Positions 1-11,688 are shown, counted from the stretch's first letter. The stretch is 64,000 nt of DNA from Dastarcus helophoroides (GCA_028583605.1 CM053336.1:20879004-20943003); one strand, 5' to 3'. Notes: generated from the sequence alone by a model not told the origin. Made by a program: numbers and translations.

Positions 1-540
1 ATTACATCTGGCTGCTCTCATCTGGCCAATACTGATTATTTACTTAGACATAATCAAGTGTGTAATATCATCCACCAAAAATTGGCCATTAAATACGGAT
101 TCTTCAACACGTACACGCCATACTATAAATACGAGCCACAAGCGGTACTTGAAAACGAATCTTTTAAACTTTATTACGACCGAACAATTATCACCGACAG
201 AAGAGTAATGAACAATCGACCGGACATCGTAGTAATGAATAAAAAGAAGAAAAATATACAACTGGTCGATGTAACTATTCCAAACAACAACAATTTAATG
301 GAAAAATACCGGGAAAAAAAAGACAAGTACGCAGAATTAGCATTAGAAATGGGACAAATCTGGCACTCTAACAGAGTAGAAATAATACCAGTAGTGGTGT
401 CGTCAACCGGACTTATTCCTAAAAACCTTCATAAGGGCATAGATACACTAGGACTACATAAGAACACATACGTTGATATCCAAAAGGCTGTTATATTGAA
501 TACCTGTCGCATTGTAAGAAAGTTTTTAAGCACAAACTAA
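1..540 (+). CDS. C-terminal endonuclease region of an R4/Dong-like non-LTR retrotransposon (5' cut by window)
   Basis: The frame is open from base 1 to the TAA at 538-540, about 179 residues. It starts with a Cys/His segment (GCSHLANTDYLLRHNQ), as found just before the endonuclease domain in R2/R4-type elements. Then comes a conserved block DRTIITDR...NRPDIVVM, followed 15 residues later by DVTIP. This RPD...D arrangement is typical of the restriction-like (PD-D/ExK) endonuclease that nicks target DNA for target-primed reverse transcription. The end (QKAVILNTCRIVRKFL) matches the usual C-terminus of this family. The reverse transcriptase would lie to the left of the window. A (TAA)n tail follows at 621, as expected for Dong, which inserts into TAA repeats. 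No frame break is visible in this part. Family recognised from memory, not by search. Confidence 0.75.
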   Translation: MTSGCSHLANTDYLLRHNQVCNIIHQKLAIKYGFFNTYTPYYKYEPQAVLENESFKLYYDRTIITDRRVMNNRPDIVVMNKKKKNIQLVDVTIPNNNNLMEKYREKKDKYAELALEMGQIWHSNRVEIIPVVVSSTGLIPKNLHKGIDTLGLHKNTYVDIQKAVILNTCRIVRKFLSTN

Positions 541-619
541 GATACAGACCTACCCCTGTAGTATTTAAGTATACTTGGGATGGTTAAATGAATACCAGCA
601 AAAGGCTGAGAAACAAAAC

Positions 620-672
<53 letters not shown>
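541..672 (+). repeat. 3' UTR and (TAA)n tail of the Dong-like element
   Basis: About 80 bases of 3' UTR follow the stop codon and run into an uninterrupted (TAA)n tract at 621-672, about 17 units. The tract is either the element's own tail or the target microsatellite; in R4/Dong elements both are TAA-type. From 673 to 884 there is only AT-rich DNA without recognisable content. Confidence 0.7.
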
Positions 673-884
673 CGTAGTGATTTATTGTTCAAAAAAAGCA
701 AAATTAAAAGTGCAAACTTATGAAGACCGAATGTTTCTAAAAATTTTGAAACGTTTTCCTAAACTTTTGAAAATTGACATCGATTTTTTTTTTCAAAATC
801 GAGTATGTTAACTACGTAGAACTTTAATCTAAAATTATTTTATTATTAGATAACAATTATTATTTTATGATTTTAAATATAAAA

Positions 885-1196
885 TTAAAACTGTTCTTTA
901 AATCTAGTTTTAATGGATCTCTTGGTCTGTCTAACATTAAAGCTTATTTCGTAAATTCCGGAATTCTCAAGCTTGTCCAATTTATCTTTAGCATTACCCA
1001 AATTATTGCGGAGACTGTTATTGGCCGTGTACACTACTTTTACGTTGTTTTCTTTTAGAACTTTATTAATTTCATTGGTGATATTCTGGTAAAATGGTAA
1101 TTTCACGACAGTTGTAGGGGCGCTATTTTTAGATTGGTCAAGCTTAGAGCAATCCACTTGTAATTTATCATATGTTGGACAGACCAAGAGATCCAT
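885..1196 (-). pseudogene. Penelope-like element fragment: linker and start of GIY-YIG region
   Basis: On the minus strand a 103-codon frame reads VKLPFYQNITNEINKVL, then NNLGNAKDKLDKLENSGIYEI, then QTKRSIKTRFKEQF. This is the stretch between the reverse transcriptase and the GIY-YIG nuclease of Penelope-like elements, ending at the 'YIGQT..S...R..EH' block. The residues expected between GIYEI and QTKRSI (cysteines plus the YIG tyrosine) are missing, so the copy has an internal deletion and is not functional. It lies head to head with the plus-strand fragment at 1165-1430. Confidence 0.65.
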
Positions 1197-1430
1197 TAAA
1201 ACTAGATTTAACTCATTTTAGATACAATAGAGAAGAAAAATCAAGAGTCGCAATACCTATGATAAGCACAGGATACAAAATTAACATCGAAAATTTAAAT
1301 TTGTTAAAATCGGTCACAAATAACAGAGAATTTGACGCATGCCAAACAATTTAAATCAATCAGAGGCCAGTTACTCTTAACGGAGATAAAGGACCATTGG
1401 CGGCCTCCAGTTTATTGAGGGGTATTTGGG
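1165..1430 (+). pseudogene. Penelope-like element fragment: GIY-YIG C-terminal half
   Basis: The plus strand reads YVGQTKRSIKTRF from 1171 in one frame. After a frameshift near 1205-1215 it continues in the frame that gives RYNREEKSRVA and GYKINIENLNLLKSVTNN up to a stop near 1352. This is the second half of the GIY-YIG endonuclease that follows the reverse transcriptase in Penelope-like elements. A further 75 bases read as a decayed C-terminus (GPVTLNGDKGPLAASSLLRG). The frameshift makes it a pseudogene. Bases 1174-1205 repeat 904-935 in inverted orientation with one mismatch. Confidence 0.6.
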
Positions 1431-1750
1431 GTAGGTCAAAATTGCATGCACCAGATGTGTTAAACAATTAGAAATAGGGAAGAAAGCAGAAGACCGCCAG
1501 TATCGATTTGAATCTCAATGCAGAAGACGTCGATGTATCTTTTGTTAATATTTTTAGATTAGTACGCTTAAAAATGCCAGTTGTGCTGGCGAAATACGTA
1601 TCGCGTAATTATTTATTTAATTGCCGATGTGGTAAACGGGTGAAACCTTCTTTGGAAAAATTATTAAATTTCTATTAACAGAACGAAAATAACAAAAGTA
1701 GGTACTATAAAAATTACCTAATTAAAATACATAATACAAATAAAAAGAGG
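1431..1750. other. Unassigned segment after the Penelope fragments
   Basis: Moderately AT-rich DNA, possibly the decayed 3' end of the Penelope fragment. No open frame, RNA gene or clear repeat was seen. Confidence 0.3.
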
Positions 1751-4640
1751 GAAATTATTGTGGGAAAAAAATCTCAAACTCTAATGAGAATTTTGGAGTT
1801 GCTTCTTTGCCAAATTTGCCAAAGCAACTCGCACAGAACTTCGAGTCGTACGTTATTTAGTCTGAACCTGTGGTACCTTTTAACTATTTCCATTACGCAA
1901 ACATAAGTACTTCCAAAATCATAGGCGTAATAGGGCCCTATTCTGGTTCATGCAGCAAACTAAAAATTTATATGTATTCAGTTGGGGGACTTCTCAATTC
2001 CTCAGAAATCATACTTTCCTTGAAACACTTTTTTTGACATTTCTATCTTTTTCTCAATTTTTTTTCAAAATTTGCCCTTTTCTTTGAAATTTCGCATTTA
2101 TTCAAAAAATTTGACTTCTTTTATTAAACATTACTGTCAAAATTTCGAATTTAAAATTTGGTTGTTTTTTATTGAAATTTCGCCATTTCTCGAAATTTGA
2201 CTTTTCTGAAAATTTCGACTTTTTTTAATTCTGAAAATTTCAGCTTGTTTATTAAAATTTGCCCTTTCATCAAAATCTGGTCGATCTTCTGATAAAAAAA
2301 GTGTATTTTCTGGAATTTATGTGAAAGGACAAAAATTACGAAGAACATTTTTTTGTAAAATTCATTTTTTTTTAATCCAAATTTCTGAAAGTTTCAACTT
2401 ATTTGTCAAAATTTCGAGGTATATCAGAATATTTTACATTTTCTGACGACTGTTAAGGTAAGGTAGGGCGCCTGTCTTCCTCTGGCTTGAGGAATCAATA
2501 TTCGCTTTTTTTCTTAAAATTTGCTTTTTCTATCTTTCGATAAAATCTGATTCTTTGTGGTAATTTCGAAATTTCAGTAAGATTAAACCTTTTTTCTCAA
2601 AATTTAGATCTTCTTCTCAAAATTCTCTCTGGTTTATTTATTTCCAAATTTTGTCATTTTTCTGAATATTTGCCTTTTTCAACAAATTAGGATCTTAGCT
2701 CAAATGATTTTCTGGTTCTGAAAATGTTCAATTTTCCCTCTAAATTAGATCGAAATGTTAATAAAAATATTTCACAAAAGAATTTTTGGGGATTTTGAGC
2801 AAACAATTTTTTGTAAATCCAACATCTTTACTGAATTATAAATTGTGATAACAATGTTTTTGAAAATTGCGATTTTCTTTCTCAAAATTCGACTTTTTCT
2901 AAAACTTGCACCTTTTCATAAAAATAAATCTTCAAAAATTTTGACTTTTTCGAATTATAAACATTTCCCGAGTTTTTGAGAAAGGTTAGGTTTTTATTTT
3001 TAATATGATTTATTGAAAATACCAACTTTTCCCATTTCCCTCTTAAAATCGGACATTCTTTTTCTTGGTATATTCGTCTTTTTTTTCAAAATTATGAATT
3101 TTTGCAAAATAGTCTTTACCTTATCGCCTGTACCTCAAAGTCTGTTTTTTTTTTGAAATTTAGATTTTATTTTCAAATTCCTACGTTTTGGACTTTTTCA
3201 AAAATGGTTTATTTATTTCCAAATTTTGTCATTTTTCTGAATATTTGTCTTTTTCAACAAATTACTATTTTTAGCTTAAATGGTTTTATGGTTCTGAAAA
3301 TGTTCACTTTTCCCTCTAAATTACATCGAAAAGTTAATAAAAATATTGCAAAAAAATTTTTTTGAGGATTTTGGGTCAAAATGTCTTGTAAATCCAACAT
3401 CTTTACTGAATTATAAATTTGGATAACAATTTTTTTAAAAATTGGGATTTTCTTTCTCAAAATTCGAGTTTTTCTGAAAATTGCAACTTTTTACAAACAT
3501 AGAACTTTAAAAATTTTAACTTTTTCGAATTATAAACATTTCTCGAGTTTTTGATTAAGGTTAGGTTTTTATTTGTAATATGATTTACTGAAAATTCCAA
3601 TGTTTCCAATTTCCCTTTTAAAATTGAACATTCTTTTGGAAATTTGAAATCTTTCCTAGAAAGTTTGATATTTTTCTGGAAATTTCAATGTAATTTTCAA
3701 ATACCATGATTTTCTTTCGAAGTCTTTGTTTTTTCTGAATTTTTTTAAATTTGATTTCCGGTAATTTCAACTTGTCCGAAATTCATCTTATTTTTGAAAT
3801 TTTAACTTTTCGAATCTGTTTCCGGATATGTCCATATAAAATTGAATTTTTTCTGAAGATTTAGACTTTTTCACAAAATTCGTTTATTTTTTAAAAATTG
3901 GATCGAAACTTTAATAGAAATCTAAAAATCTGAGAACAGTATTTTTAGGAAATTTTGAGAAAAAGATTTTTTGAAAACTTTCAAGAATATGGCAAAATTG
4001 AAATAAATTCCGAGAGAACATTTTTAAAAGTTGGATTTTTTTTACCTGCATTCAACTTGTTCAGGAATTTACCACCTTTTTAAAAAAATTGACTTTTGGA
4101 AATTTCATTTTTTTTTGCGTTTCCACTTGAAAATTCGAAGAAACCCATCACCATAATATAATAAAAAAAGGTATATTAAATTTCCAAAAAAAAAAAAATA
4201 GTTGACCTTTCAAAATTTTGAGGAAAAATCTTTTGTTTTCGAGGTTATATATTTGTAATTTAAAGACTGAGGTCAAAATTTCGAAAATATATATTTAAAA
4301 TCAAAATTTTAATCTAAATTTAATGACACTTCGGAGAAAATAAATGAAATTTGAAAAGTTAAAGGGGGAATTTTGTAAAAAAAGTTAAAATTTCAAGAAG
4401 ACTCTCCAAATTTATTTTTATTAATGCGATATCTTGTACTAAATTCGAGTGATGTTTAAATGTCGAAAAATGAAAATCAAAATTTCTGTAGAATTCAAAA
4501 TTTCAAGCTAAAATCAGAAAATTTAGGAAAAAACACAAAAATTGCAAGTTTAATGTCGAAAATTAAATAAATTCGAAATTTTCCAAAAAAAAGTCGTAAA
4601 AAAGACATATTAAAGGATCAAAGGAAAATCAATATTTTAC
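1750..4640. repeat. AT-rich 'AAATTTCGA' dispersed repeat, minus-oriented copy
   Basis: Pyrimidine-rich DNA with endless variants of 'tttttctcaaaatttcgac'. Bases about 1765-4040 match 40190-42330 in inverted orientation; recognisable landmarks include 'ggcgtaatagggccctatt' (1924) and 'cagttgggggacttctcaat' (1979). Internally, 2620-2960 and 3200-3600 look like diverged direct duplicates (both carry 'tttccctctaaatta.atcg' and 'aaatccaacatctttactga'). No protein-coding content: the short frames are poly-Phe/Lys/Asn artefacts. Near 4150-4200 the strand bias flips to purine-rich. Confidence 0.7.
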
Positions 4641-5718
4641 TATGAGTTTATGAAGTTAAGTTACGACCTGCCATTAAACATTAAATGTTTTTTAATTGTT
4701 TTTCTATGCCTATATTAATTATTTGTTTTAAATATTATTATGACTTTCCATAAATGCTTAATATCTCATAGTAAAATCCATTTTCAATAGATGTGTTTAT
4801 TGTATAAAAAAAACTGTAAATTAGTTTCTCATTGCGTGATTGGTTTTTCAATGCGACACTTAAACGCGGACCTATGTCAATAAAAATTTGTGTTGTACGT
4901 TGTACTTGGGAAAAATAGTTACGTTCACGGTTTTTGCCTTATTGTCAAAGATTTTTGTATTGCATTTGAGGTGTTTACGACCCTCTCTAGCGGATTCGAA
5001 AGTACAACATATTTGCGCCACAAAATAATTGACATTGCTTGAAAATAATTTTATTTTTAATTCCAAAATACAACGCACAAAGCAAATTTTTATCTATCTG
5101 GATCCAGCTTAAAATAACAAAGATATCCCACTTTCTTTTTTGGATTGTTTGGATTGTAACGGGAAGAAATTTGAATAAATCCAATTATTATAATCTTAAA
5201 ACTACAGTCTGACGCGATTTTCAGAGTGAAGACATACAAGAATCATTCAAAACAAGCATGACAAATCTTTACGCAAATGTAGCATGTGGATCAGTTTTTG
5301 GATAGCTTTTAATGATACCAATACGATTTAAAAAATAGTTTAAAAATGGCACGGTTTGACGTAAACGATATCAAAATAATGTAAAGTATACGCAAAAAAA
5401 AAGAATCATTCAAAACAGTCATGGTCAATTATAGATAAGCCGACCCCCTGTAAGTTCGGTAAAAATTTTGCAAGTCGCATTAACTATATTTATGGGTTGT
5501 CTGTCACAAATACAGTCGTATGTTATCACTTTCTCACGAGGTTATCACATTTGCAATAGAGAACATGTTTACTTGTTAACGTAATTATTTTTCTACGAAA
5601 GGATCCCGTAGAGTAAAGTCCACACTTGAACTTAAAAAATACCCAAGTTATTGCTTGCAAATGTTAGAGATAGGATGATACATTGGAAGTGGAAATATCA
5701 TATTAAAGCGTTGTTCTC
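4641..5718. other. Intergenic AT-rich DNA, nothing recognised
   Basis: This stretch lacks the AAATTTCGA fabric and looks like ordinary or old decayed intergenic sequence. Two short words recur at 5238 and 5403 ('aagaatcattcaaaaca'), suggesting a small internal duplication. No gene, RNA or mobile-element signature was recognised. Confidence 0.4.
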
Positions 5719-6271
5719 ATGCACAGACCGATAGGTTTAAACATTTATTAGATTCGAAGTTTGGAAACCAAAGACCGGTTTCGATCTTGTTAGATCTCGT
5801 CATTTTGGTATATCCAACTCGAATGCTAACAAATGTTCCGACAAGTAAGTACTAAAGAATTCACAGATGTCAAGTGTGTGACTCTTAGTACTACCACCTA
5901 TTGGTCCATAGAGAAACTATGGCTATCGCCAACAATGTCGTATGCAAGTAGAATGCAACCTAGACTACAAATTCATGCAGCCCTCCAGGCGTGTATAGTG
6001 AATCATAGGTAGCTGAACTACCAACAGTTGAAACACTGCCACCTAGCGAAGCGGTTGCTCTCTAGGAACAATTTTCCAGAAGACGAGGATTCTAATGCAC
6101 AGACCAATAGGTTTGGATATTTATTAGATTCGAAGTTTGGAAACCAAAGACCGGTTTCGACCTTGTTAGATCTCGTCAGTTTGGTATATCCAACTCGAAT
6201 GCTAACAAATGTTCCGACAAGTAACTACTAAAGAATTCACAGACGTCAAGTGTGTGACTCTTAGTACTACT
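5719..6271 (+). repeat. Pair of ~175-bp direct repeats
   Basis: Bases 5719-5890 and 6093-6271 are about 95% alike by eye. Both run from 'tgcacagacc.ataggttt' through 'gaagtttggaaaccaaagac' and 'aatgttccgacaagtaa' to 'gtgtgactcttagtacta'. About 200 bases of other sequence, including the palindromic word 'ccatagagaaactatgg', separate them. They could be terminal repeats of a Penelope-like or other short element, but no coding region supports that. The open frame across the second copy is probably not a gene. Confidence 0.55.
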
Positions 6272-6439
6272 ATAGTTTCTCTATGGTTGTTTAGGACCCT
6301 TGAAGCATCTATATCATGAGTTTGAGGTTCCATTAGTAACGTACCCAACAACTAATGCGGCAATTATCCAGTTCCACCTAATTGAAAGTATTTGTAATTC
6401 CCTTTTTTTTTCTTCCTTTTCTTCTTTTTTTATTTACTT

Positions 6440-8330
6440 TTTTATTAGCTAGAATAGGGTACTAGGGCGCTTGCCCTTCTCTGGTTCATACAACCAACCG
6501 AAAATCTATATTCTAAACTACGGGATCCTTTTCCAACAATTTTCATTTGTTTCTGAAAATAAGTCCTTTCTTGGAAATTTCAACATTATCTCGAAATTTC
6601 GACTTTTTTTAATATCTGTTTTTTTTTTCCACAAAATTTATCTTTTTTTTTCTTGAAATTTCGAATTTATCCTAAAATTAGAGCTTTTTTATCGAAATCC
6701 AACTTTTTCAAAATTTCAACTTTTTATCTTAAAATCAGTAATTTTTTGACTTTTTCTGAAAATTTCAATTTTTTTTATTTCGACTTGAATATCAAACTTG
6801 GCTTGGTTTTCTCGAAATTTGATAGTTCTTTTAATAAAAAAGTAAAAATATTTCGACTCTTTTTTCTTGAAATATCGAATTTTTTCCTAAAATTTTCCTT
6901 AAAAATTCACCCCTTTTTTTTGAAATTTCGTCAAAATTTGACTTTTTTCTTGAAATTTGGATATTTTTCAAAATGTCCATATTTGGTATTTGGATCTTTC
7001 GATTTTTACCTCGAAAATCATCTTTTTTTCTAAATTTTTATATCTTTTAAATTTTTCCAAAAGATCAGGTTTTTTATTAAATTGGTTTCTTGAAAATTCT
7101 CAGTTTATTCCAAAACTGTTTTTTTAAATTATAATTCGTCTTTTTCTTAATTACTACTATAAAGTCGGAGTTTTGAAAAAGCAAAATTTTAAGTATAAAC
7201 TAAAAATTTTACTTTTTTCTCTCAAAATTGGACAATACCAAAGTTTTTCAATATTTTATAGTAATTTCTCAAAATTTTGATTGCCCGGAAATTTCAACCT
7301 GTTTCTCAAAATTCGTTCTATCTTGAAGTTTAGATCAAATGTTTTATGCTTTGAGAATTTTCTACTTAAAATTGAGCTTTTTATCCAAAATTCGACTTTT
7401 TATTAAAATTCGTTTATTTTCTCAGAACTTTGCTAAAAACAACAATTTTGAGAATAGTATTTCTACGAAATTTAGAAAAAATAATTCTTGTAAATTTCGA
7501 GATTATGTTAAAATTTAAATGAAAATAAAAATTGTAAGAGAACTATTCTTAAAAACTGGGTTTTTCTCTCCAAATTCGATTTATTTAGAAAATTTCGATT
7601 TTTCTCACAAAATGTTTTAAGTGCCAGTGAAAAAGCCAACATTCGCATTCGCATCTCGAATATCGGAAATAAATATTCGCATTCGCATTCGAGAATGTGG
7701 GAAAACAAACATTCGTTATTTACAAAAAATTAAATGTCAAGAAAAAGCGAAATTGGAAAATCGGAATTTTAAAAAATATCCAAATTTTCAAAGAGAAAAA
7801 TTTTAAATATTGATTAAAGTGCAAACGTCGTGAAACGTCGAAATTTCAAGAAAAAATCTAAATGTGGATGGTGGATGTAAACATTTTAAGAAAAAAGTTG
7901 GAATTTTAAAACAGTGGAAATGTATACATTTTTAAGGAAAGTCCAAATTTACAAAAAAAAAAAAATTCGAGAAAAATCGAATATTTGAAGTCGAAATTTT
8001 ACAAAAATGTAACAATTTAAAAATATTGAAAATTTAGAACTATCCACATTTTCAAGAAGTCGAGATTTTCAAGTCTTTCAAAAGGTCGAAATTTTCAAAA
8101 AAGTTGAGCTGTTCAGAAGAAAGTGGATATTATTTTCAGAAATAGTCGAAATATTTAAAAACGTTCAACTTTTAAAACAATGTCAACATTTTATAACGAA
8201 ATTTTCAAAAAATACAAAAGTCAAAATTTCGAGGTAAGGTTGAAAATCTTCAAAAAAATTGGGAGCGTCGAGAAATAGTTAAAATTTTGAAAAAGTCGTT
8301 TAAAAATGTCTCAAAATTTAGACAACTTCA
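6440..8330. repeat. AT-rich 'AAATTTCGA' repeat block with strand-bias switch
   Basis: From about 6450 ('agaatagggtactagggcgc') to 7620 the plus strand is T-rich, as in the 60.4-61.45 kb block, which is the same repeat in the same orientation. From 7620 to 8330 it becomes A-rich. The switch sits at a CATTCG-rich patch (7638-7700). No coding content. Confidence 0.6.
7636..7702 (+). repeat. CATTCG short-repeat patch
   Basis: Several CATTCG/CGCATT units surround 'tctcgaatatcggaaata'. The related position at 61460-61480 has only one unit, so the motif has expanded here. Confidence 0.6.
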
Positions 8331-10700
8331 AATTTTTGTTTGTTTGTATATTCGGTTATTTTTGCTATATTTTTCATTTTGAAAAATTAGACGCTGTTGA
8401 CAAATTTCCCCTTTTTAAAATGTTATGACCTTTGTTCAAAATTTTTAGTATTTCTCAAAGTTTTGACTTTTTTTCAAATGTCTATTCGGTAAATCTATTT
8501 TTTTCAAAAATTTCGACTGTTTCGAAGTCTCGACTTTTATGTAACTTCGACTCTTTTTTTAAAAAAAGTTTACTTTCTTTTTGAAAATCACAAATATTTC
8601 GAAAAGTTCAACTTTTTCCAAATTTCGAATTTTTATTTGAAAATCTCGATTTTCTCAGAATTTTCACATTTCCGAAAAATGTTGACCTTTTATCATCAAA
8701 ATTTTGACTTTGCCTCGAAGTTTTATTTTTCAAAATTTCGACTTTTTTCTGGAAATTTTGAATTTTGTGTTCATTTATACTTTTTCTGAAAATTTCAAAT
8801 TTTTTGAAAATGTTGACAGAAAATTTTGACCTTTTCCCAAAATTTCGATTCTTTCACAATTTTCTTTTTTGTGAATTTAGCTATTTTTAATTTTTTTCTT
8901 AGAAAATTAGACACTGCTGCAAAATTTCCACCTTTTTAAAAAATGTTGACCTTTGTTCAAAATTTTTACCATTTCTCAAAGTTTTTAATTTTTTGAATAA
9001 TTCGATAAATCCATTTTATTTCAAAAATTTCAACTTTTTACGTCGACCTTTTCGAAGTCTCGACTTTTAGGTAATTTTGAATCTTTAAAAATAAAAAATA
9101 TTTCCTTTTCAAAAATAACGACTTTTTTGAGAAGTTCGATTTTTTCCAAATTTCGATTTTTTCTCAGAATTTTTACGTTTTCGAAAAATGTTGACTTTTA
9201 TGATTAAAATTTCGATTTTGCCTCGAAATTATATTTTGTCAAATTTCGTTCTTTTTTTGAAAATTTTGATTGCGTTAATTTGAACTGTTTCTGAAAATTT
9301 CGAATTTTTTGAAAATTTTGACAGAAATTTTTGATTTTTTCCCAAAATTTCGATTCTCTCAAAATTTGCTTTTTTGTGAATTTCGCTATTTTAATTTTTT
9401 TTTCTACAAAATTAGACACTTGTAAAATTTCCCGCTTTTTAAAAAATTTGACCTTTGTTCAAAATTTTTAATATTTCTCAGTTTTGACTCTTTTGAATAA
9501 TTCGGTAAGTATATTTTTTTTTAAAATTTCGACTGTTTCGAAGTCTCGACTTTTATGTAACTTCGACTCTTATTTAAAAAAAGTCTACTTTCTTTTTGTA
9601 AACTACGACTTTTTTGAGAAGTTCAGTTTTTTCCAAATTTCGACTTTTTTTTTAAAATCTCGATTTTCTCAGAATTTTCACATTTCGGAAAAATGTTGAC
9701 CTTTTATCATCAACATTTCGATTTTTCCTCCGAAGTTTTATTTTTCAAAATTTCAACTTTTTTCTGGAAATTTTGAATTTTGTGTTCATTTATAATTTGT
9801 CTGAAATTTGCTAATTTTTTGAAAATTTTGACAGAAAATTTTGATCTTTTCCCATAAAGTCGATTCTTTCAAAATTTGCTCTTTTTGTGAATTCCGCTAT
9901 TTTTAATTTTTTTTTTTTAAATCAGACTGTTGTAAAATTTCCCGCTTTTTAAAACATTTGACCTTTGTTCAAAATTTTTACTCTTTCTCAAAGTGTTGAC
10001 TTTTTTGAATAATTCGGTAAATCTATTTTTTTTTAAATTTCGACTTTTTGGAAGTCCCGATTTTCTCAGAATTTTCAATTTATTTTTCTTGGAAAATTAG
10101 ACACTGTTGCAAAATTTCTACCTTTTTAAAAAATTTTGACCTTTGTTCAAAATTTTTACTCTTTTTCAAAGCTATGACTTTTTTGAATAATTCGGTAAAT
10201 CTATTTTATTTGAAAAATTTCGCCTTTTAAGTAACTTTCACTCTTTTTTTGAAAATATATAATTTCTTTTAAAAAATTACGCCTTTTTGAGAAGTTCGAT
10301 CTTTTCCAAAATTCCACTTTTTTTGAAATTTTTCAGTTTTTTCTTAGTTTTTAGGTTTTCGAAAAATGTTGACCTTTTATCATCAAAAATTTGGATCTTT
10401 TTTTGAAAATTTTGAATTTTGTGTTAATTTGTACTTTTTCTGAAAATTTTAAATTTTTTGAAAATTTTAACAGAAAATTTCGACCTTTTAAAAATTGAAA
10501 TTCAGAACTTGTCCCCTGAAACCTTTCTTGATTTCAGGGGACAAGTTCTGTATTTCAATTTTTGAAGATAACTAAGGACCGCTCCGTTCCACCAAACTTC
10601 GACCTTTTATCAAAATTTCGATTTCTTCCAAATTTTTTGTTGTTGTGAATTTGGTTATTTTTAATTTTTCAAAAATTCTGACTTGTTCAAAATGTTTACT
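8330..10700 (+). repeat. Tandem array, unit ~510 bp, about four to five degenerate copies
   Basis: A recognisable block (aaaattagacactgttg, then tttcccgctttttaaaa, then gacctttgttcaaaat) recurs with its 'ttagac' word ending near 8390, 8910, 9415, 9925 and 10100. Spacings are about 520, 505, 510 and 175 bases, the last reflecting a deletion. Other words recur in phase: 'cgaagtctcgacttttatgtaac' type (8525, 9540), 'gttgaccttttatcatcaa' (8682, 9693, 10367), and 'ttttgacagaaaattttgac' type (8814, 9826). Units are perhaps 85-90% alike. Not coding. A foldback element is inserted at 10491. Confidence 0.8.
10491..10600. repeat. Foldback repeat family, copy 1 (contracted)
   Basis: Arms 10491-10521 and 10532-10562 match in 30 of 31 positions, with a 10-base spacer. 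They are the outer arms of a repeat family whose copies at 20.6, 21.5, 28.4 and 32.7 kb have the same words ('gaacttgtcccctgaaacc' and 'tgaagataaccaaggacc'). The structured centre is deleted here. Confidence 0.8.
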
Positions 10701-11535
10701 ATTTCCAAGTTTTGACTTTTCGAATGTTTTTTTTTAAATCGGAACGAATTTGATTTTTTCCTTTTATCATCAAAATTTTGATTTTGCCTAGAACATTTTT
10801 TTAAATTTCGACTTTTTTTCCAAAATTTCGACTTTTTTAAAAAGTTTCACCCTTTTTTTAAAAGGTTTATACGTTTAGACATATACGTTAAAATTAGGAA
10901 AAGTCAACAAGTAGTCATTTAAAGATTAATCTCAAAATTTCGACCTTAACTTGGAAATTTTGACTTAAAATTGGAATATTTTATTTTATTCTTGAAACTT
11001 CGACTATGAAACATCGAATTCGAAGCCAAAATGTCGAGGAAATGATTGAAAATCTTATTTTAACTTTAACGTAGGTATTTTAGGAAATAGAACAATTTTA
11101 AATGTAACCAAAAACATTTGAAGCAATAAAATTAAAATTTTGAGAGAAACTTGAGTATAGTAAAAATGTAACTTTAACACAAAAGTTTAAGAATGGGTCT
11201 TTCGAAATGTAAACTCGAGACCTCAAGAAAAAAAATGGGGATTAAAGATGCTTCCGAGAAAAAACAATAATAAAATAAAAGAAAAATAATAAATAATTAA
11301 AAATTCTAAACTCAAAATGTCTACAAAAATTGCTAGATAGTGGTCGAAATTTTGAATAAAATTCAAAATTTTAAATAAGTAAGTAAGTAAGTGTGAGGAA
11401 AAATTTGGGAAAAACTAGAATTTAATATTTTATGGAAAAAGGACAAAATTTCGAGTTAATCTCAAAATTTCAAGAAAAAAAAGATCAAATTTTGAAACAA
11501 AAATACTGAATAACGAAAACCGTATAATTTCACTT
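10700..11535. other. AT-rich repeat fabric, no gene
   Basis: Continuation of the AAATTTCGA fabric, T-rich to about 10870 and then A-rich. It includes a short (TAAG)n run at 11375-11391. Nothing else recognised. Confidence 0.5.
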
Positions 11536-11688
11536 TTAAGCAAAACGTACATTCTGTCGGCACCTGGTCAGAATTCAACTGAGGGCCTCCCTCATCCATT
11601 TTCCAGCATCCCCTATTGTTATTCGGCATCGACATATCAGAATGCATAGTTTCGACACTGGTGCCGACAGAATGTACGTTTTGCTTAA
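11536..11688. mobile_element. 153-bp MITE with 29-bp perfect terminal inverted repeats ending in TTAA
   Basis: Bases 11536-11564 and 11660-11688 are perfect inverted repeats of 29 bp that start with TTAAGCAAAACGTACATTC. Both ends carry TTAA. If TTAA is the target duplication, the terminal repeat proper is 25 bp and the element would be mobilised by a TTAA-specific (piggyBac-type) transposase. If TTAA belongs to the repeat, the superfamily is open. The centre has no coding capacity. Confidence 0.75.

Noticed and set aside
6471..7033. Open frames of 61 and 126 codons
   Set aside because: Low-complexity Phe/Lys/Ser-rich translation of the same fabric, with no domain and with related copies that have stops.
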